DNA of 64,000 nt from Marisa cornuarietis (lineage: Eukaryota; Mollusca; Gastropoda; Architaenioglossa; Ampullariidae), in assembly GCA_004794655.1 (NCBI GenBank), contig SMMW01000554.1:11673501-11737500 (forward strand). The letters run 5' to 3'. How positions within the stretch are numbered: position 1 is the stretch's first letter; each line of letters opens with the position of its first letter. Below are positions 48,710 to 62,371 of this stretch, piece by piece. The notes beneath the pieces are model-generated. The model made no database searches, was not told the DNA's origin, and saw only the letters and a program-made list of their open reading frames with translations. Both the position numbers and the translations under genes were made by a program.

Positions 48710-51700
48710 GTGTCCAGACATTTTAATCTTATTCTTCGCCTTTGAACTTCGAACGACTTACTCTAAAGATGGAGGGGGAATCCCCAGCAAAATAAGTCAG
48801 TAAACAAGTCAGTGGAAGAAGAGGAAAACTTTGTGGTCAACCAGTTTCCAATGGCGAATATGAAAGGACAATCACGTCCTGCTCAGAACTCAAACTGATT
48901 ACTGTTGTCAAAATTTGCTTTTGTCTTTTGCGCGGAACAAAGAATTAACTGAACAGCATTAAAAAGCCTCTTTCGTTGAAATTAAAAAGAGTATAGGGTT
49001 TTGTGTTTAGCTTAATTGGGCTTCATTATAACGCCGCTGGGACTACGTTACCTTATAGCAAACGACTTTAAAAATGAGCATTTGCTTTTCGTCTGATAAT
49101 ATTGTGACTTAAGAAAGGTCTGTATTTTTCAAACCCATTTGTCGGTGTTAAGATATTTTGAAAGACATGAATTTTGTGAGTTTAAAGATCGCAGACCAGA
49201 TACATTTACTGTAAATATTGAGAGTAAAGTTGTTACAAGACTAAAAACAACTGGACCACTGACGTAGATTTCGGAACTGAACCTAATAGACTTGAACATA
49301 ACTGACTCTCACTTAACCAAAGATTTTCCTCTTTATTGCAACATTTTCACGATATATTGCACTTAACAGTTAAGTCATGTTAACGCACTCTTTCACGAAC
49401 ATAAAGAGCTTTTGGCAACAAAGAACGCGTCAGTTTGCCTGTGAAAATATATCATAACTTTGACTATTTATGGCAAGATGTCATTTGTCACACCAGAATA
49501 CTAAAACAGTAATTTTATTCTAGGAAAAGGCTGGTCCAGGACTCTTGTCATTAAAAATTAAGTGGTATTAATGGAAATTCTTTCGTGGACATAATCCTTT
49601 CTAAATCAATCTCTGAAATAGAAAAGAGTAAAAGAAAAAGAAAAGTGAAAAATACAGAGAAAGAAAAAAAGTCAATGAAAATATTCTGAAGTATTTCTGA
49701 CATGATTTAAAAATGACGTCTGTTTAACCAGAGTAATAGGACGAGAAAACAGATAACGTTTTTATTTTTTACAAAAAATAAACACAAAAAAAAGAAAAAT
49801 AAAAAAAACTTGTGGAAATCCACTCTTATCCACGTCCACAACTTTTGACACGTGGATCCAATTCCGACCTATTTACAAATGACATTTTATACTCTCATTC
49901 GGCAGGGATTTTGTGCGGCCCGGACATGACCCATTAATCCCAAGCACTGCAGCCAGTAATAACGGGTTTCAAGATGCGAGAAGCGATTGCATGATGCACG
50001 CGTTCCTACTCTCTGATCGATGTCCTTTTAAGGGACGTTTGGAGAGACGAATAACAGGGAGGCAGAAATGACACGGTATCTGAAAATCACTCTTCAATTA
50101 CGAACGTGTTGTTTAATCGAAACTGATGGATGAAAAAGAATATTGAATTGCTGAGTTAGAAATAAACCACTTCCTCGACTTTTCACTGCACACCGATATC
50201 TGGGTGGGGAAACGAACATGAGCTGGGCTGAGCAAGCACTCATTACTACTGCTCTAAACTCACACAAAATGCACAAAATACAATACATAATAGGAATCAT
50301 CTTATATCTTAGATAAAATGTACCCACTATAATATATATACCAAGTGTGTTTTGTAGATATGATAACATTAAAAATATGAGATGTGTAATGAGATTTCTA
50401 AAGCTTGATTTTTTTCATTTATTTCAAATATAATAAAGGAAACTTGCAAAATAATCATTTTGAGAAAAAACGTGGAGTAGCAAAAGAAGCTAGAACTGAA
50501 AACGAATACTTTTGAGACGAAGTTGCAATATAAGGATCGGATTTTGGAGTCTGCAAGTGAATGTGGGCCGCCTACAAGGGATCCTAGTGGAAAAGGTATG
50601 GATTAAGCGGAATTTAACTACATGACAAGAGTTATAGAGGGTTTTAATCACAAGGTATTTTGACAGTTAACGAGGTCACATGCGCGAAATTGGTAGTACT
50701 GTTCTCCAAATATGTGACGAACAAATCCATTGAATATTGCGAATTTACATTTGTTCTTTCATGTATGACATGACCCTTTCATGGATAAGGCCATTAGAGG
50801 TCAGCGTAAGAAGTGTAAGAGCCGGCAATTTGGTAATCGATTAGTAAGCTTGTAAGTGAGTGACCAAGATGACGCCTCTTGCTGTTTTGGCTTGAGCTTA
50901 GTCCCTGGTCTCGGTAAGCACACTACACACATTGAGCCCTGTCTACGGTAGGAGAAAGGCGGATAGAGAAGGATGCAAGCACTGCAACAGAACTGAATTA
51001 AGAAACAAATCTTGAAGCCAAAGGCTGTTTGTCGACATATACAACGTAAAAGTTATATAACAGCTTTTCATGAAGTATATAAAAAGTGGAAATGTCATTG
51101 CTACAAAATTTTGGAGACACCTGAAATCCCTCCCGTGGGAAAATTTCGGTACACACCTTTATGAGTAATTATACATCTTTGCCTTGTTTAAAGAGTATTT
51201 TAGAATCTTCAGTGTGATGGGTTTATGTGTGTAAGTTCTGGCTGCTGCATACAACAGTTGCCTCTGCTGTAGTTGCTTCTAATCCGATGTCTGTTACTAC
51301 ATCATGCTTTTAGTGCGTCATATATTCTTAATGTAGTCCTGCACGTTTCTATTTTTTAAAAAGACTTTGCTTTTGATATTTTTTTCTGTGTGACCATGTC
51401 TTGAGCTGTCACATCTCAATCTAATAGAAGAAAGTGTCTACAAACTACGGTCATTAACAGGCCTTACTGGTGCTTTTCGATGAAGGAACCAATTCAAATA
51501 TCAAGACCAGATACTAACTTACATAATGCTTTCTTGTACGATGTAACATTCGTGCCAAAGGCAGCATACAGTATAAAGATTCGACTGAAATACGTTGTTT
51601 ATCTTCCAGAAAGCTTGTCGCAAGTCCCTAGGGGTCGCGTGTTTTCACTGTCGTCATCGCACCAGGGCGCCCAAGTCAAATTTCCAGATTTCCATGCACC

Positions 51701-54640
51701 GTGGTCGCAATTTCCGAGTCACGTGCTTCAGCCTTGGTGAACACGACAGTGAAGTAGAGCAGAGGGAAAATATTTTGCAGATGAACTCTCGCTATTAAAC
51801 GATTGGAGGCAAGGTTTCTTTCAAAGACTGTGGCCAGCGAGCCAAGCGCTATGAAAAGAGGAACAATATCGGAACGAAAAAGACCAGACCTGACAATTAG
51901 ACTGCCTAAAGCAAACAAAGCTGAAGGTTTCGTTTCCAAATCTTAATCTGTGATAGCTCGCTACTACGGTCGATATATTCTTATGTAATGGCTCGTTGGT
52001 GCCATCAAATACTTTCTTATTTCATCAAAAACGTATGACTGCTTTCTAATTTCTTTTTGTATTGTACTATTTACTGTGTATACTCTAGATAAAGTTAATG
52101 ATAATGAGATAGAGACTATTTCAGAACTTTCTATATTTGCAAGAAAATTTTTCTAATCCATTAAATTTGCTAGAGATGTATTTAAGACGCATTTAATAAA
52201 AATTGTGACATAAAGATTTTACGACAAGACAAAGAAAAAAAAAGGAAAAACAGGGGTATGGGATCAAAATAGAAAACGGAAAAGACTAGAAAATGTCGTG
52301 CATAAAATATCAATAACATTAGCAATAAGACCTGAAAGAAGGACAAAGCAAAATATAAGGTGACTGAAAAGAATAATTGAAAATCGTTAAAAGGACAAAT
52401 GCAAAAAAAAAAAATTAGAGAAGCGAAAGGGATAACGATTTAGGAGTGTAAATGAAACAAGTAAGAACAATATAGAAAAGTAAAAGAAAGAAAGTAAAGA
52501 AAACAAATTATTCTATTAATATTAATGGGCAGCTATTCTTTCTATGTGGTGTCTCCATATCGATGGCGATCTAATAAACCTTAATTAACTTCCGATGGTA
52601 AACACAAGGCATCTGTAAACACAATCAGGGAGACGATTTACACTATCCCTCGATCTGGAAATCATTACAAATTGAAGAAAGTGGGCCCGGATAGAAAAAA
52701 GAAAAGAAAAATGCTTAAAGCTGGATGGAAGCTCAAGAAGAAGTTAGTAAATCATAGAAAAAGATGTCAAAAGCAATGCAACGAAATGTATGGGGGAGAC
52801 AACCCGGAAAGCAAGACACAAATGAAATTCCGTAAACTGAGTTAAACTTTTAAGAGAACAGAAAAAGAAGAGATTTTTTTTATACATTTTACTTGCAAGG
52901 GGGAGGCAAGATAGGACAAAGGGAACATTGTTATTTTGAGAGGACCGATGAGAGCAAACGGGAGGGTCCCTTTCTGGAATCGATAGCATTGTGGGCTCGA
53001 AGTCCTTCGGCGTCTGTGGGCATCGTGCTTCAAACTGCATCAACATCCGGGGCATTCTGTTTGCGGGTTTCTTACTTTCAGCAGTTACGCGCTCTTTGGG
53101 AAGTCGTGGAAGAGTTAATCCCCCCCCCCCGAAACACCGGGACCATTCTCTGGAGACTTTGCTCGTTGTCTCGTTTCATCTCAGAGCCGAGGCGAACATC
53201 AGACCGTTCCTTGAGAAATCCTTCGACGCTGTCGTCAATAAAATAAGTCGTGTTGCTGATTAAAGCGGCGCTCTTTTACTTCCAGAGAATTCTCTTTGCA
53301 TACTTTACATGGCGATTTAAGGGAAGGAATTTGTTTTGAAAATAAGGATAATAGGTTTTCTCGGCACTTCAGTCCTTTTTAAAGATTTCATGGGTTAGTA
53401 ATGTTTCTTCTTTGAAGGTGTTGGGTTTGTAAAGAGAGTGATTGAATATATATGTGTGTGCGTGCTCGCGCTTGTGAATGTGGCACGTGTGTATGTGCGT
53501 GTGTCCCTGTGCTTGTATGTGCGATTTGTTGATGCGCGTGTGTTTTTCACTGTTTGAAGACTTACCATTCAATCCACTGCTTCATCTTTTTATTAATAAT
53601 TTTTTTAATTGAATCATTTAATTTCTAGTTGACACCAGGAATATGAAAACGCGCGAAATTAAGCCGGTTATGCTGAACTCCCAGCAGGCGGAAGAAAAAT
53701 GAAGGAAAAAAGTTTTTCTGCATCACAGGGAACCGAGATGTTGGCAGGCGGTTTTTACGGAATCTGTCCTAGTGCTGGAGGTTTACAGACCATGCTTAAA
53801 CGCCCACCGGGCCTGTTTACAAACAGCCCGCAGCACGAACTTGGCAGCGCTCTCCGGCAAAAAAGGACAATTGTGTCTGCATCTCAGGTATTTACTTTTA
53901 GCCTTGTAGATCTCCGAAGGGGCACGTCGACCAGAAAACCGAGTATATTCTCGGAGCAGCCGTCAGTTACTCGGCTTCACTCAAACTTTGATTACCGCAG
54001 CCACTCCATGTAGCTACTCTAAGCTCATTTCACTTAAAAAAAAAGAATATGGAAATCTGTTATTTTTATGGCGAGACATTGTTTTGTATACCCAGGGTAC
54101 TGTTTTCGCAATTTTTTGTTTGGTCGCTAAGGTAAGGTATGAATACTTTCAAGACTAGGATATATTTTCAATGTTTCGGAACTCTTGCCAAGGAAATGGA
54201 GATTTTTGTTGCCGTATTTTTTTTTAAACTAAAACAAGAACATACGACTGAAATATAGAATACAAGATTTCCGTAAATGTGACTGAAATACTCACAGTTT
54301 ATTTCCCCAGAGAACTTATGGTCAGTCTCATATTTGACTCTGTCTGTGTAACAGCGTGAGTAGTGACGAGAACAGACATCTTTGGACACATGCGTCTCCT
54401 TGCGGGTCTGTTACCCTCATTAGACACAGAGCAATTAGTTTACTTCTTTTGGGGAAGCGGAGAGGGCGAGATGATAGGAACACATTTATGGTTGGTGACC
54501 TATACATCTCTCATACAGCTCGACTAAAATTTTATATTGGAGTGTTCTAGACTAAGACTGTTTATTATTGATTAGCTCGTTTTTTTATTACAGCGAAGCA
54601 ACAGACAAAAGTTACTTCAAAAAGAGAAATGCGGAGGCGT
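48710..54640. other. Gene-free stretch, about 6 kb
   Basis: Nothing was recognised as coding or as a known repeat. A C10 homopolymer lies at about 53120-53130 and an A-rich segment at about 52200-52500. Confidence 0.45.
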
Positions 54641-54918
54641 TACAGTTGTACTCTATACAATATACACTATACTCTATATAAATCTACAATCGTACTCTCT
54701 GTACAGTTTACAAAGGTACTTTGTGCGGTCTAGAGTTGTACTCTATGTACTATCTAGAATTGTACTCTCTGTACGATATAGTGTTGTACTCTAAATAAAT
54801 CTACAATCTTACTTTCTATACCATCTACAACAGTACTCTCTGTACGATCTAGAATTCTACATATCTACAATTTACAAAGGTACTCTCTGTGCGGTTTAGA
54901 ATTGTACTCTCTGTATGA
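54641..54918. repeat. Degenerate minisatellite, about 12 units of ~24 bp
   Basis: Successive units follow the pattern GTACTCTCTGTACGATCTAG plus AATT, with variants such as GTACTCTATGTACTATCTAG and GTACTCTGTGCGGTTTAG. Unit length is 22-25 bp. The array is diverged but the GTACTCT word recurs at near-constant spacing. Confidence 0.85.
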
Positions 54919-57436
54919 TTTGTTTAAAACCAGTTTTGTAAACTGTTTGACAAAACGACAAGCATCGAAGCTTGGTATCAAACTGAAATAATAGAACATA
55001 AAAAACATTAGGAAAATACGACTGAAATACAATGCTAGAAGGCATCCAGGGTTGGAAGAAATTGGCTCTTTCAAGTAAGCAAATTGGCTACTTGCAGACA
55101 TTATTGGTATCGAAATTCAGTGCACTTTCTCGTGATGTCAGCAGTGGAATGTCATTCTGAACGCTTCTGGATTTATTAGTGGAATGGGAGTCTGTTCCGA
55201 TGATTGCTGATGAAACAAACACTGCTTGTTACCAATGAAGTTTGAAGTTTCATTTAACAGTCAGCTTGATTACGTACCACATATGATACACATGACTGTA
55301 AAATGACACCACAGAAAACTATAGCGAAGATGGGCGAATTCAGGAACGACGATGGGCAAAGACTCAAAATTGGTTAAAGGATGTTGAGGCTAAACAGAGA
55401 CCATGGAGCCTAAGGAAGGCTACACCATGAAGAACAGAAGAAATATTGGTAAATCAGATAATGTAAAAGAACATTATTGTGATTGGCGAGAGCAAACGGT
55501 TGACAGAAAGATCCTTACCAGGATCAGAAATAGAAACAGAAGAAAACCATGAGCACGAAGGTCAGAAAAAGATAGGAAGAAAACGAAGGAAGAGTAGGAC
55601 TCAGAAAGTCAAAGGTCAAGGGCCAACTGTGTCTTTTGTCACGAAATGAAAGGTCCACTGATTTCTTGCACCCATTAACTTTATGAGTTCAATAAATTTG
55701 TTCGGGACACTGTTTGATTTAATTTGATACACTCAAGCATTGTGGAGCCGCATAATGTAAAACCATTATTTGAAAGGTCACGATGTCATCTTTAAGAAAA
55801 AAACCCTTGAAACTAAGATTTTCATATCTTCGGCGGATTTTCGTTTTCTGTAAGCCTCTGAGTGGAAACTTATCATTAAATTCTGTTGATTCTAACTTAT
55901 CTTTGTTGGGAGATGGAGGAAGAATGATCGAACAAGGGATATTTTGATGTTTATTATTTCGATATTACATACGATATGCAGCGGGTAAAAACTGTTTCTA
56001 CTAAAACATCAAATGAAGTTTTCAAATAAAGTGGGGGTCAAAGGATCATCAGGAGGCACCAAATATCGCTGTTCATACATTTTCGCAAATACAATTTAGA
56101 AAGAAAGAAGAAGCTATGAATATTTTTAATGCATCAGAAAAAAAACACCTTAAACTGATGTTCCTAATATTAGCATCCTCTGTGGGCTTCCTTTCTTCTG
56201 CTTCCTCCCCATTTTTATCCATCAATTTATTAGAAGAAGAAAGGATCAAAGAAAACAAGATTAGGGCGGCTAAAAAAGCAAGTGTAATTAAAACAGCCAA
56301 AGAAAAGCAAGCGGGCAGATGTAAAGAAGAAAGAGAGGAGAAAGGGAGAAAACCGATTTCTTGGTCACGCGAAAAAGTAGGATTAAAATAGAAACCTGCT
56401 AAGCTCAGGTCTCAAAAATAAAGACGAGAAAAAAAAGATTTCAAGTAAGAAAAATAAATAAATTTATGTTTTAAAAACTAAGGCTAAGGTGAAGCAGTAT
56501 TTCATAAAAATCAGTAGCACAGACAAAACAAAAAAAGCAGTCCACGTGAACCGATGACTTCCCCCTTTTCAATACAGTTATCTTCTTGAAAGGTAGCAGC
56601 AGGTCTCCCAGTTTGGGCCAAAGCACCAAAACACCGCCCAAACGATACGCACTCGTCCTCCTGCCTGAACCCATTCACAGATCGAAATTTCGCCTCCTAT
56701 CGTCTTTTGCCCCCGATGGCTTCCTGTAAATTGGTCCTGGACGCTGCAACAGGCAAGAAAAACCAATCAGGTGCTGGGTGCACGGCGCAAACTACAGCAA
56801 CCTACACCGTCAATGACATGCTTTGACTTTATTCAACACTGTCACTCGCCCACAACATTGGATGATTGATCTTCAGGGCGGATCGTCTGCTGCTTGTCCG
56901 GGTATGATAGTGCGAGTCGTCACCAGCCAGGCAAGACGCAAGACGAGCTGCAACTCTGCAGACAACGGGGTGGGGTGGAAGGGGATCTGAGAGCAGCTAT
57001 GAGAGCAGCCGATGAAGTGGAAATGACACAAACAGGGAATAGAGTCAGTGTAATAAGCAGAGGGAAAGAGTCACAGCTGTGAGAAGTTAGTAAGACTGTT
57101 TAAAATACTGATTAATTTTTATTGACGCAGGGAAGTGGCAGTCTTGAGTAATAAAATATTTCTTAGAGAACTACGAAATAAAACTGATCAGAGCGCTTTG
57201 AAGATTGATAAAAATAATGAGATGATAGGAGATCAGACAAGAAAAAAATGGACGCTGAAAGCATGGAACTAGAAAGAGGTAGAACAAGACCACAGAGTTA
57301 AATTTCAAACAAGGAGGCTGGATGAGCGAGGCGTGGTGAGATATGAAGTAGGGGCAGAGGAGGTTATTGAAGAAAGCGCAACCGACAAAGGAAGAAAGAA
57401 GGTCAAGGAATGAGACAAGTAGAAGATGGGGCGGTA
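54919..57436. other. Gene-free stretch
   Basis: No coding or repeat family was recognised. Strand-asymmetric A/G-rich sequence occurs around 55480-55620 and 56260-56460. Confidence 0.4.
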
Positions 57437-57535
57437 GTTGAGAAGTAGAACATAAAGCTAGAGCTTGGGTTGAGACTTAGAACATAAGATTGGAGCGTGG
57501 GTTGAAACGTAGAACATGACTGGAGAAAGGGTTGC
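57437..57535. repeat. Tandem repeat, three units of ~32 bp
   Basis: Units begin GTTGAGAAGTAGAACATAA, GTTGAGACTTAGAACATAAG and GTTGAAACGTAGAACATGA and each ends with GGAG/GAGC...GG. A partial fourth unit (GTTGCGAAG) follows. Confidence 0.85.
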
Positions 57536-58133
57536 GAAGTTTTCCGTGTCTCTGAGGTTTGCTGTTTTTGCCTGTAAAATGGTAAAACTTTACTCAGCTG
57601 ACTTCCCTCATTCTTTACTGCTTTTGAAGCCTAGAAAACAGTTTAACTGAACCAGAAATACAGCAATGCATGCAGGAAATTTTCCTGGGTACGCTTTCAT
57701 TTCAGTAATTAAATGTGACTAAATCAATTTTTAAAAAATCAACATATCTATGCAGAATGGGGAGTTGACGCATAAATTATTTTACTGGATGATTCACCAG
57801 TTAAGTACAATAGTGATCGAAAGTGCGATATTTACTAATACAGGCATTAAAAAATAGGGTTAGTCTAAATTATGTAAACACTTTAACAGTAGACACCATT
57901 TTTACCAAGACATACAGAAAATGTGCAAGATGATTTACAGGATGGTCTTAATCTGTTTGTTATCGTGTTCAAAATACAAGAACCAGCGAATACCATTTAG
58001 TGGAGTAGATGATACAACAGTTCATATTAGTGTTAACATAATTTCTGACTTATCATGTACATTTATTTTAGGCAGATTTTCATGGATTTTTAGTAAATGT
58101 GTATATATATATATATCAATTTATTTCAACCAA

Positions 58134-58141
58134 AACACACA

Positions 58142-58210
<69 letters not shown>
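58134..58210. repeat. (AC)n microsatellite
   Basis: About 38 AC units with one AT interruption near the left end; a TA run lies just upstream at about 58100-58116. Confidence 0.95.
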
Positions 58211-58211
<1 letters not shown>

Positions 58212-59899
58212 AAAAAAATGGGGAATAAAGAAAGCACGGTTGTATAAAGCCACACAAAGTGTAACTATGTGGACAGCAGAAGAGCCCTCAAGACACCATG
58301 CTGTATCATAGAAGTTCCTGGATTTCAAAATTCGTGTCTTGACCCAGACAATATCATTTCCACTGCCACCAAGAACAATGCACAAGTGGAGTACCATCAA
58401 ATATCATTCACCAAACAGTCTTTTTATTATATTATTTTATTTATCAAGAGTTTTTGCCACTCGCAGTTGCGGTTTCATGATAAGTAAATGCTGTCATTAA
58501 ATACTGTTGAGCTACACCTAAAACTACCAGATTTTTCACTTGCTTATCTACACTGAAAGGATTTTTAAACATACATGTATGAATGATAGGAAATAAATAT
58601 TTTTCTGAGTATCTTATTTGTTGCCAGTTGTAGGATGACTAGGTAAATGCCATTATGAAATATTGCTATGCGAAGTAATAATGGATAACTGTCAGAAATC
58701 ATAGGCTACTCTTTAACGATGGCCCTCTTTATCAGTTTTATCTATTTTATGTCATTGATTTCATTTTTAGGCAATGTAGATACACAACATGTGAGATGGT
58801 GTCATGGGAGCTTAGGAAAGACTGTGCCTCCCACTATCCTCTTGTGGCCTAAGTCCAATTAGAAAAGCTTTTTCCAATGAAAACTTTATGAGACTTTAGT
58901 ATCCAACTTTGTAAAAATATTGTAGTAAATGAATTTACACCATGTCATTCTATGTGAACTGGTCTGCTAAAGGTTACGGGTGGTAATAAAGTACGTGAAT
59001 ACCCTGGCTTGGTTACATAATTTATTTCCCTCTCACGCGTGTTTAAGGGCTGATGGAAGTATAAAATCTGAATTATATATCACCAATGCTTCATCTTGAT
59101 AAAATGATCATATTCTGCAGCTAGTAGACCTGGTATGTTACAACTTCTGAAAAAATTCCTGTATTAACACATACTATGTGAACAGAAAAGTCGTAGATCA
59201 TAATATTTTCTTGATAAAAAATAAATTCATGTAAAACCCACAAATATAAGTGGATATAATATAATATTCATCTTCAAATGACCATTAGTATAAGAAAAAT
59301 TGACCCATCTTCAACAACATCATGTTAAATTTACCACCAATTTACATGTTTCACGAATCGTAAATTAGACTTCCTTTAACTGTAGGCAAACTGGATTTGC
59401 CCTTCTTATGAAATTATGTAGAATTTTCTTCATTCCTTTCTCATCTAGCAGTGTTTCTTGTTCTGAGTTTTTATTTTAATGAAAGACAGCCAGAAAAATG
59501 TTGAAATTAATTTTAAAAATTCAAATAAACAGCTTCCAATGTTGTGAAATAAGCGGAACTGAATGCTAACCAACGTCGTAATTATCTGCAGCACGTTAGC
59601 AGATATGATAAAGGCAGTGAGCGTAGGGCAGAACTTTATTATCAGGCTAAGGTTTCCAAAGTAGGTGTCTGGTGTGGTGTAGTGTAGTCAATACAGCTTT
59701 TGGATATAGTTTGCCAAGTATCTGTTCTTCAAAACACTTCTTAGCATTGTGAGTTTATCTGAATCTTTTCAATGGAGCATGAAAATAACATTTTAGTATA
59801 CAGAATTTGTATTATTTTCTATAATATGTTTCTGTTTTTTTTGCAAGGTGCAGCCTTTCCTTTACGAAACCACATACCCGACCCATTTACGTTTGTCAT

Positions 59900-59900
<1 letters not shown>
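58211..59900. other. Gene-free AT-rich stretch
   Basis: No coding or repeat signal was recognised on either strand. Confidence 0.4.

Positions 59901-59981
<81 letters not shown>
59901..59981. repeat. (CT)8(CA)32 compound microsatellite
   Basis: The CT run 59901-59917 passes without a break into a CA run to 59980. Confidence 0.95.
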
Positions 59982-59986
<5 letters not shown>

Positions 59987-60938
59987 AATGAAAAATTCTT
60001 TAATTACAAAGATGGTCTTCATTTCTCTTTCTCTCTTTCCTCCATCAATGCCTTCGATCCTTACTAACTTTTCGTCAGGATGCCGAACGTAGAAATGGAT
60101 TCTGATACCGTCCGTTGTAAACCTCAAATTTGAAACATGACTCAAGTGGCAAAATATCATTTTAATAATCACAATCACTAAACTGTGTGCACTAAGATAT
60201 GATGTTAAGATTAATTACATAACGCAAACATTGCTGTGATCCTTAGTAACAACATATTGTTTGTATCAATATCTTATTTCCTTGAAATGGAACAAGGTTT
60301 TCCAGGAGTGGTCTGGCAGACAAAAGCGAGAAGACAACCTGCACCTCTTATCCTTTGAGTCTTCATGCGACATTAAGGAGGGGCAAACAGCAAAGACAGA
60401 CAGGCAGTTTGAATTAGTGCCTACACAAAACTCGGTGTGTCTTGTGACGGTGAAAATGGTTGGGTCACTAGGTAATTTACACAAAAGCTATCCGACTGGA
60501 GGCTAAGTAAATTAAATGCAGCATGCTTAGCCCTGGAGACTGCCATTAACTGCCCCCTAAACCCATTTAAACTGTTACCCAAGTGACACGTCGTTATCGG
60601 ACAGCAATGGTTAGTCTGGCAATTCTCAACTGTAATTTAAACTTTCTGCGACATGCAATGTCTCACAAGGACTGAATGTGCTCACTTGAAGCAGAAAAAA
60701 CCCACGAATACAATACTACTACGAATTCCACAACAAAGATTTTGATTATACGTGTTCTTATGCTTTTTCCACACCAGACAATTTATAAACAGGGGACACT
60801 TTCTGTAAGCAAGGAAATATGGCTTCTTTTTATATTGTATAGGGATGTTGATTATGATTTGCATAGTCGTGTTGTGTTTCACTGGGATTTTGTATATGCA
60901 GAATGTTTAATAAAAACTATAAATAAATGCATTATAGA

Positions 60939-61207
60939 GCGCGTACCACACCAGCAAGCGGTTAGATCGCTGGCGTCCGAAATGAGGGGCGCACCCCGGT
61001 TCGATACCCGTGTGGCGCAGCTCCCTTCCCACAGTCGACCCAGCTGGTGGTAATGGTTACCTGACTCTAAAGAGGGTTGAGGAAGGTAATGCAGCGAGGG
61101 AGAGGAGATGGCCACCCCCCTCACGTAAAGCTGGCCCCGAGAAAAGTGAAGTCTTTAACATCTCACTCCCTATCTGAAAAGGTCACGGGACTGCCTTTAC
61201 CTTTTAC
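60939..61207 (+). mobile_element. tRNA-derived SINE, family A, copy 2
   Basis: It has an A-box region (AGCAAGCGGTTAG), GCTGGCGTCCGAA and a canonical B box GGTTCGATACCC. The body matches copy 1 (GCAGCGAGGGAGAGGAGA, AAAGCTGGCCCCGAGAAAA) and it has the same end, CCTTTACCTTTTAC. The intact B box suggests it is the less decayed of the two copies. Confidence 0.85.
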
Positions 61208-61374
61208 CCCACCAACGAACGCGCACACGAGGTATAGGAAACCGGCATAGCTGGAGAAGACCAGCCCTGTAAATACATGCCATATTCGGAAACATGTGTG
61301 TCGGAACCGAGATCAAATCCACATCACCAAAATCTCATCGTCATTAGGAGAGTCGTTTTAGCTACTGTGCCACC
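61208..61374 (-). mobile_element. Second SINE-like unit, minus strand, abutting family A copy 2
   Basis: On the minus strand it begins GGTGGCACAGTAGCTAAAACG, an A-box-like start, with GGATTTGATCTC in the position of a B box. It ends where the + strand SINE ends, so the two units meet tail to tail. It shows no similarity to family A. Confidence 0.45.
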
Positions 61375-61423
61375 ATTATTGATGCTAGAGCCAATTCTAA
61401 AGTATCTAAAGTTTGCTAGGATG

Positions 61424-61507
<84 letters not shown>
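61424..61507. repeat. Compound (CAT)n(CGT)n trinucleotide microsatellite
   Basis: About 15 CAT units switch to about 13 CGT units, a single T-to-G type change propagated through the array. Confidence 0.95.
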
Positions 61508-62321
61508 GTCGTAGTCGTTGTGGATTATATGAACTCTCTATCTCTCTACCCGTCACTGAAACCTAGAATGAGTTTGAGTAAATTATTTAACACGCCGCAG
61601 CATACCTGTAAATTAAATCACTTCTCACTTGCCGTGAAGAAACAAAATACACAACACGCCTGTCATTACACTAAATAAATTATTTCTAGTGCATGGCGTT
61701 ATTGCAGAATTAAATAAAGTTCTGCCGGAAAAACTTGCCGAAAGCTATCATGAATGGTTACTCTAAAGATAGAAGTGAAAGGAGATGACTACAATGTGAA
61801 ATGAATATGAATGGAAGAAGAGAACATAATGCAGTCAGCGAATCTAAGGAGCTAAAAAATACGGTGTGGCCGCGTACACAGAATTGCGATGAAAGCCGAC
61901 GATACTCGCCTACTCAATCAAATTCAGCTGGAGATCGTCTTTTAATGACACACCGAATGAGTTCAGTTTTTCCTCTATTTTTGAGATTATTAACTTTTTC
62001 AGAATTGGATCAGCAAGCTTCGGCACGTATGTCGCTGACATTTTCACGTGTTGGAGAAAAATCGGGCTGATTGCAGGCGATCCCGAGATTACCTGACCTT
62101 TTCCCTGTCAAACAGGTATTTTCGCTGCCCGAAACACAATTTTCTAAAAAAAAGATTTCTTTACTGCTGTACCGCCCACCTCTTTCAAGCGTTAGAGATT
62201 TTTGACATTTTATTAGAAAAGAAATTCCTTTGAATGAGTTTTTAAAAGAGGTGCTGGCAGAGGTTTTTCCCTTACATACGACCAGCCTGCGCTTATTTCG
62301 TATCGTCGTGCTGGACATGCT

Positions 62322-62322
<1 letters not shown>

Positions 62323-62370
<48 letters not shown>
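62323..62370. repeat. (ACAG)12 tetranucleotide microsatellite
   Basis: These are uninterrupted units; it is the complement-type motif of the TGTC array at 36971. Confidence 0.95.

Positions 62371-62371
<1 letters not shown>

Noticed and set aside
53699..54013. 104-codon open frame starting with ATG
   Set aside because: It has no recognisable domain and no supporting signal; the length is expected by chance in this amount of DNA.
58269..58487. 72-codon open frame after the AC repeat
   Set aside because: No domain or family similarity was recognised and there is no transcript signal around it.
61424..61507. CRISPR-like or tandem protein-coding repeat
   Set aside because: It is a simple trinucleotide array; no spacer-repeat alternation exists anywhere in the window.
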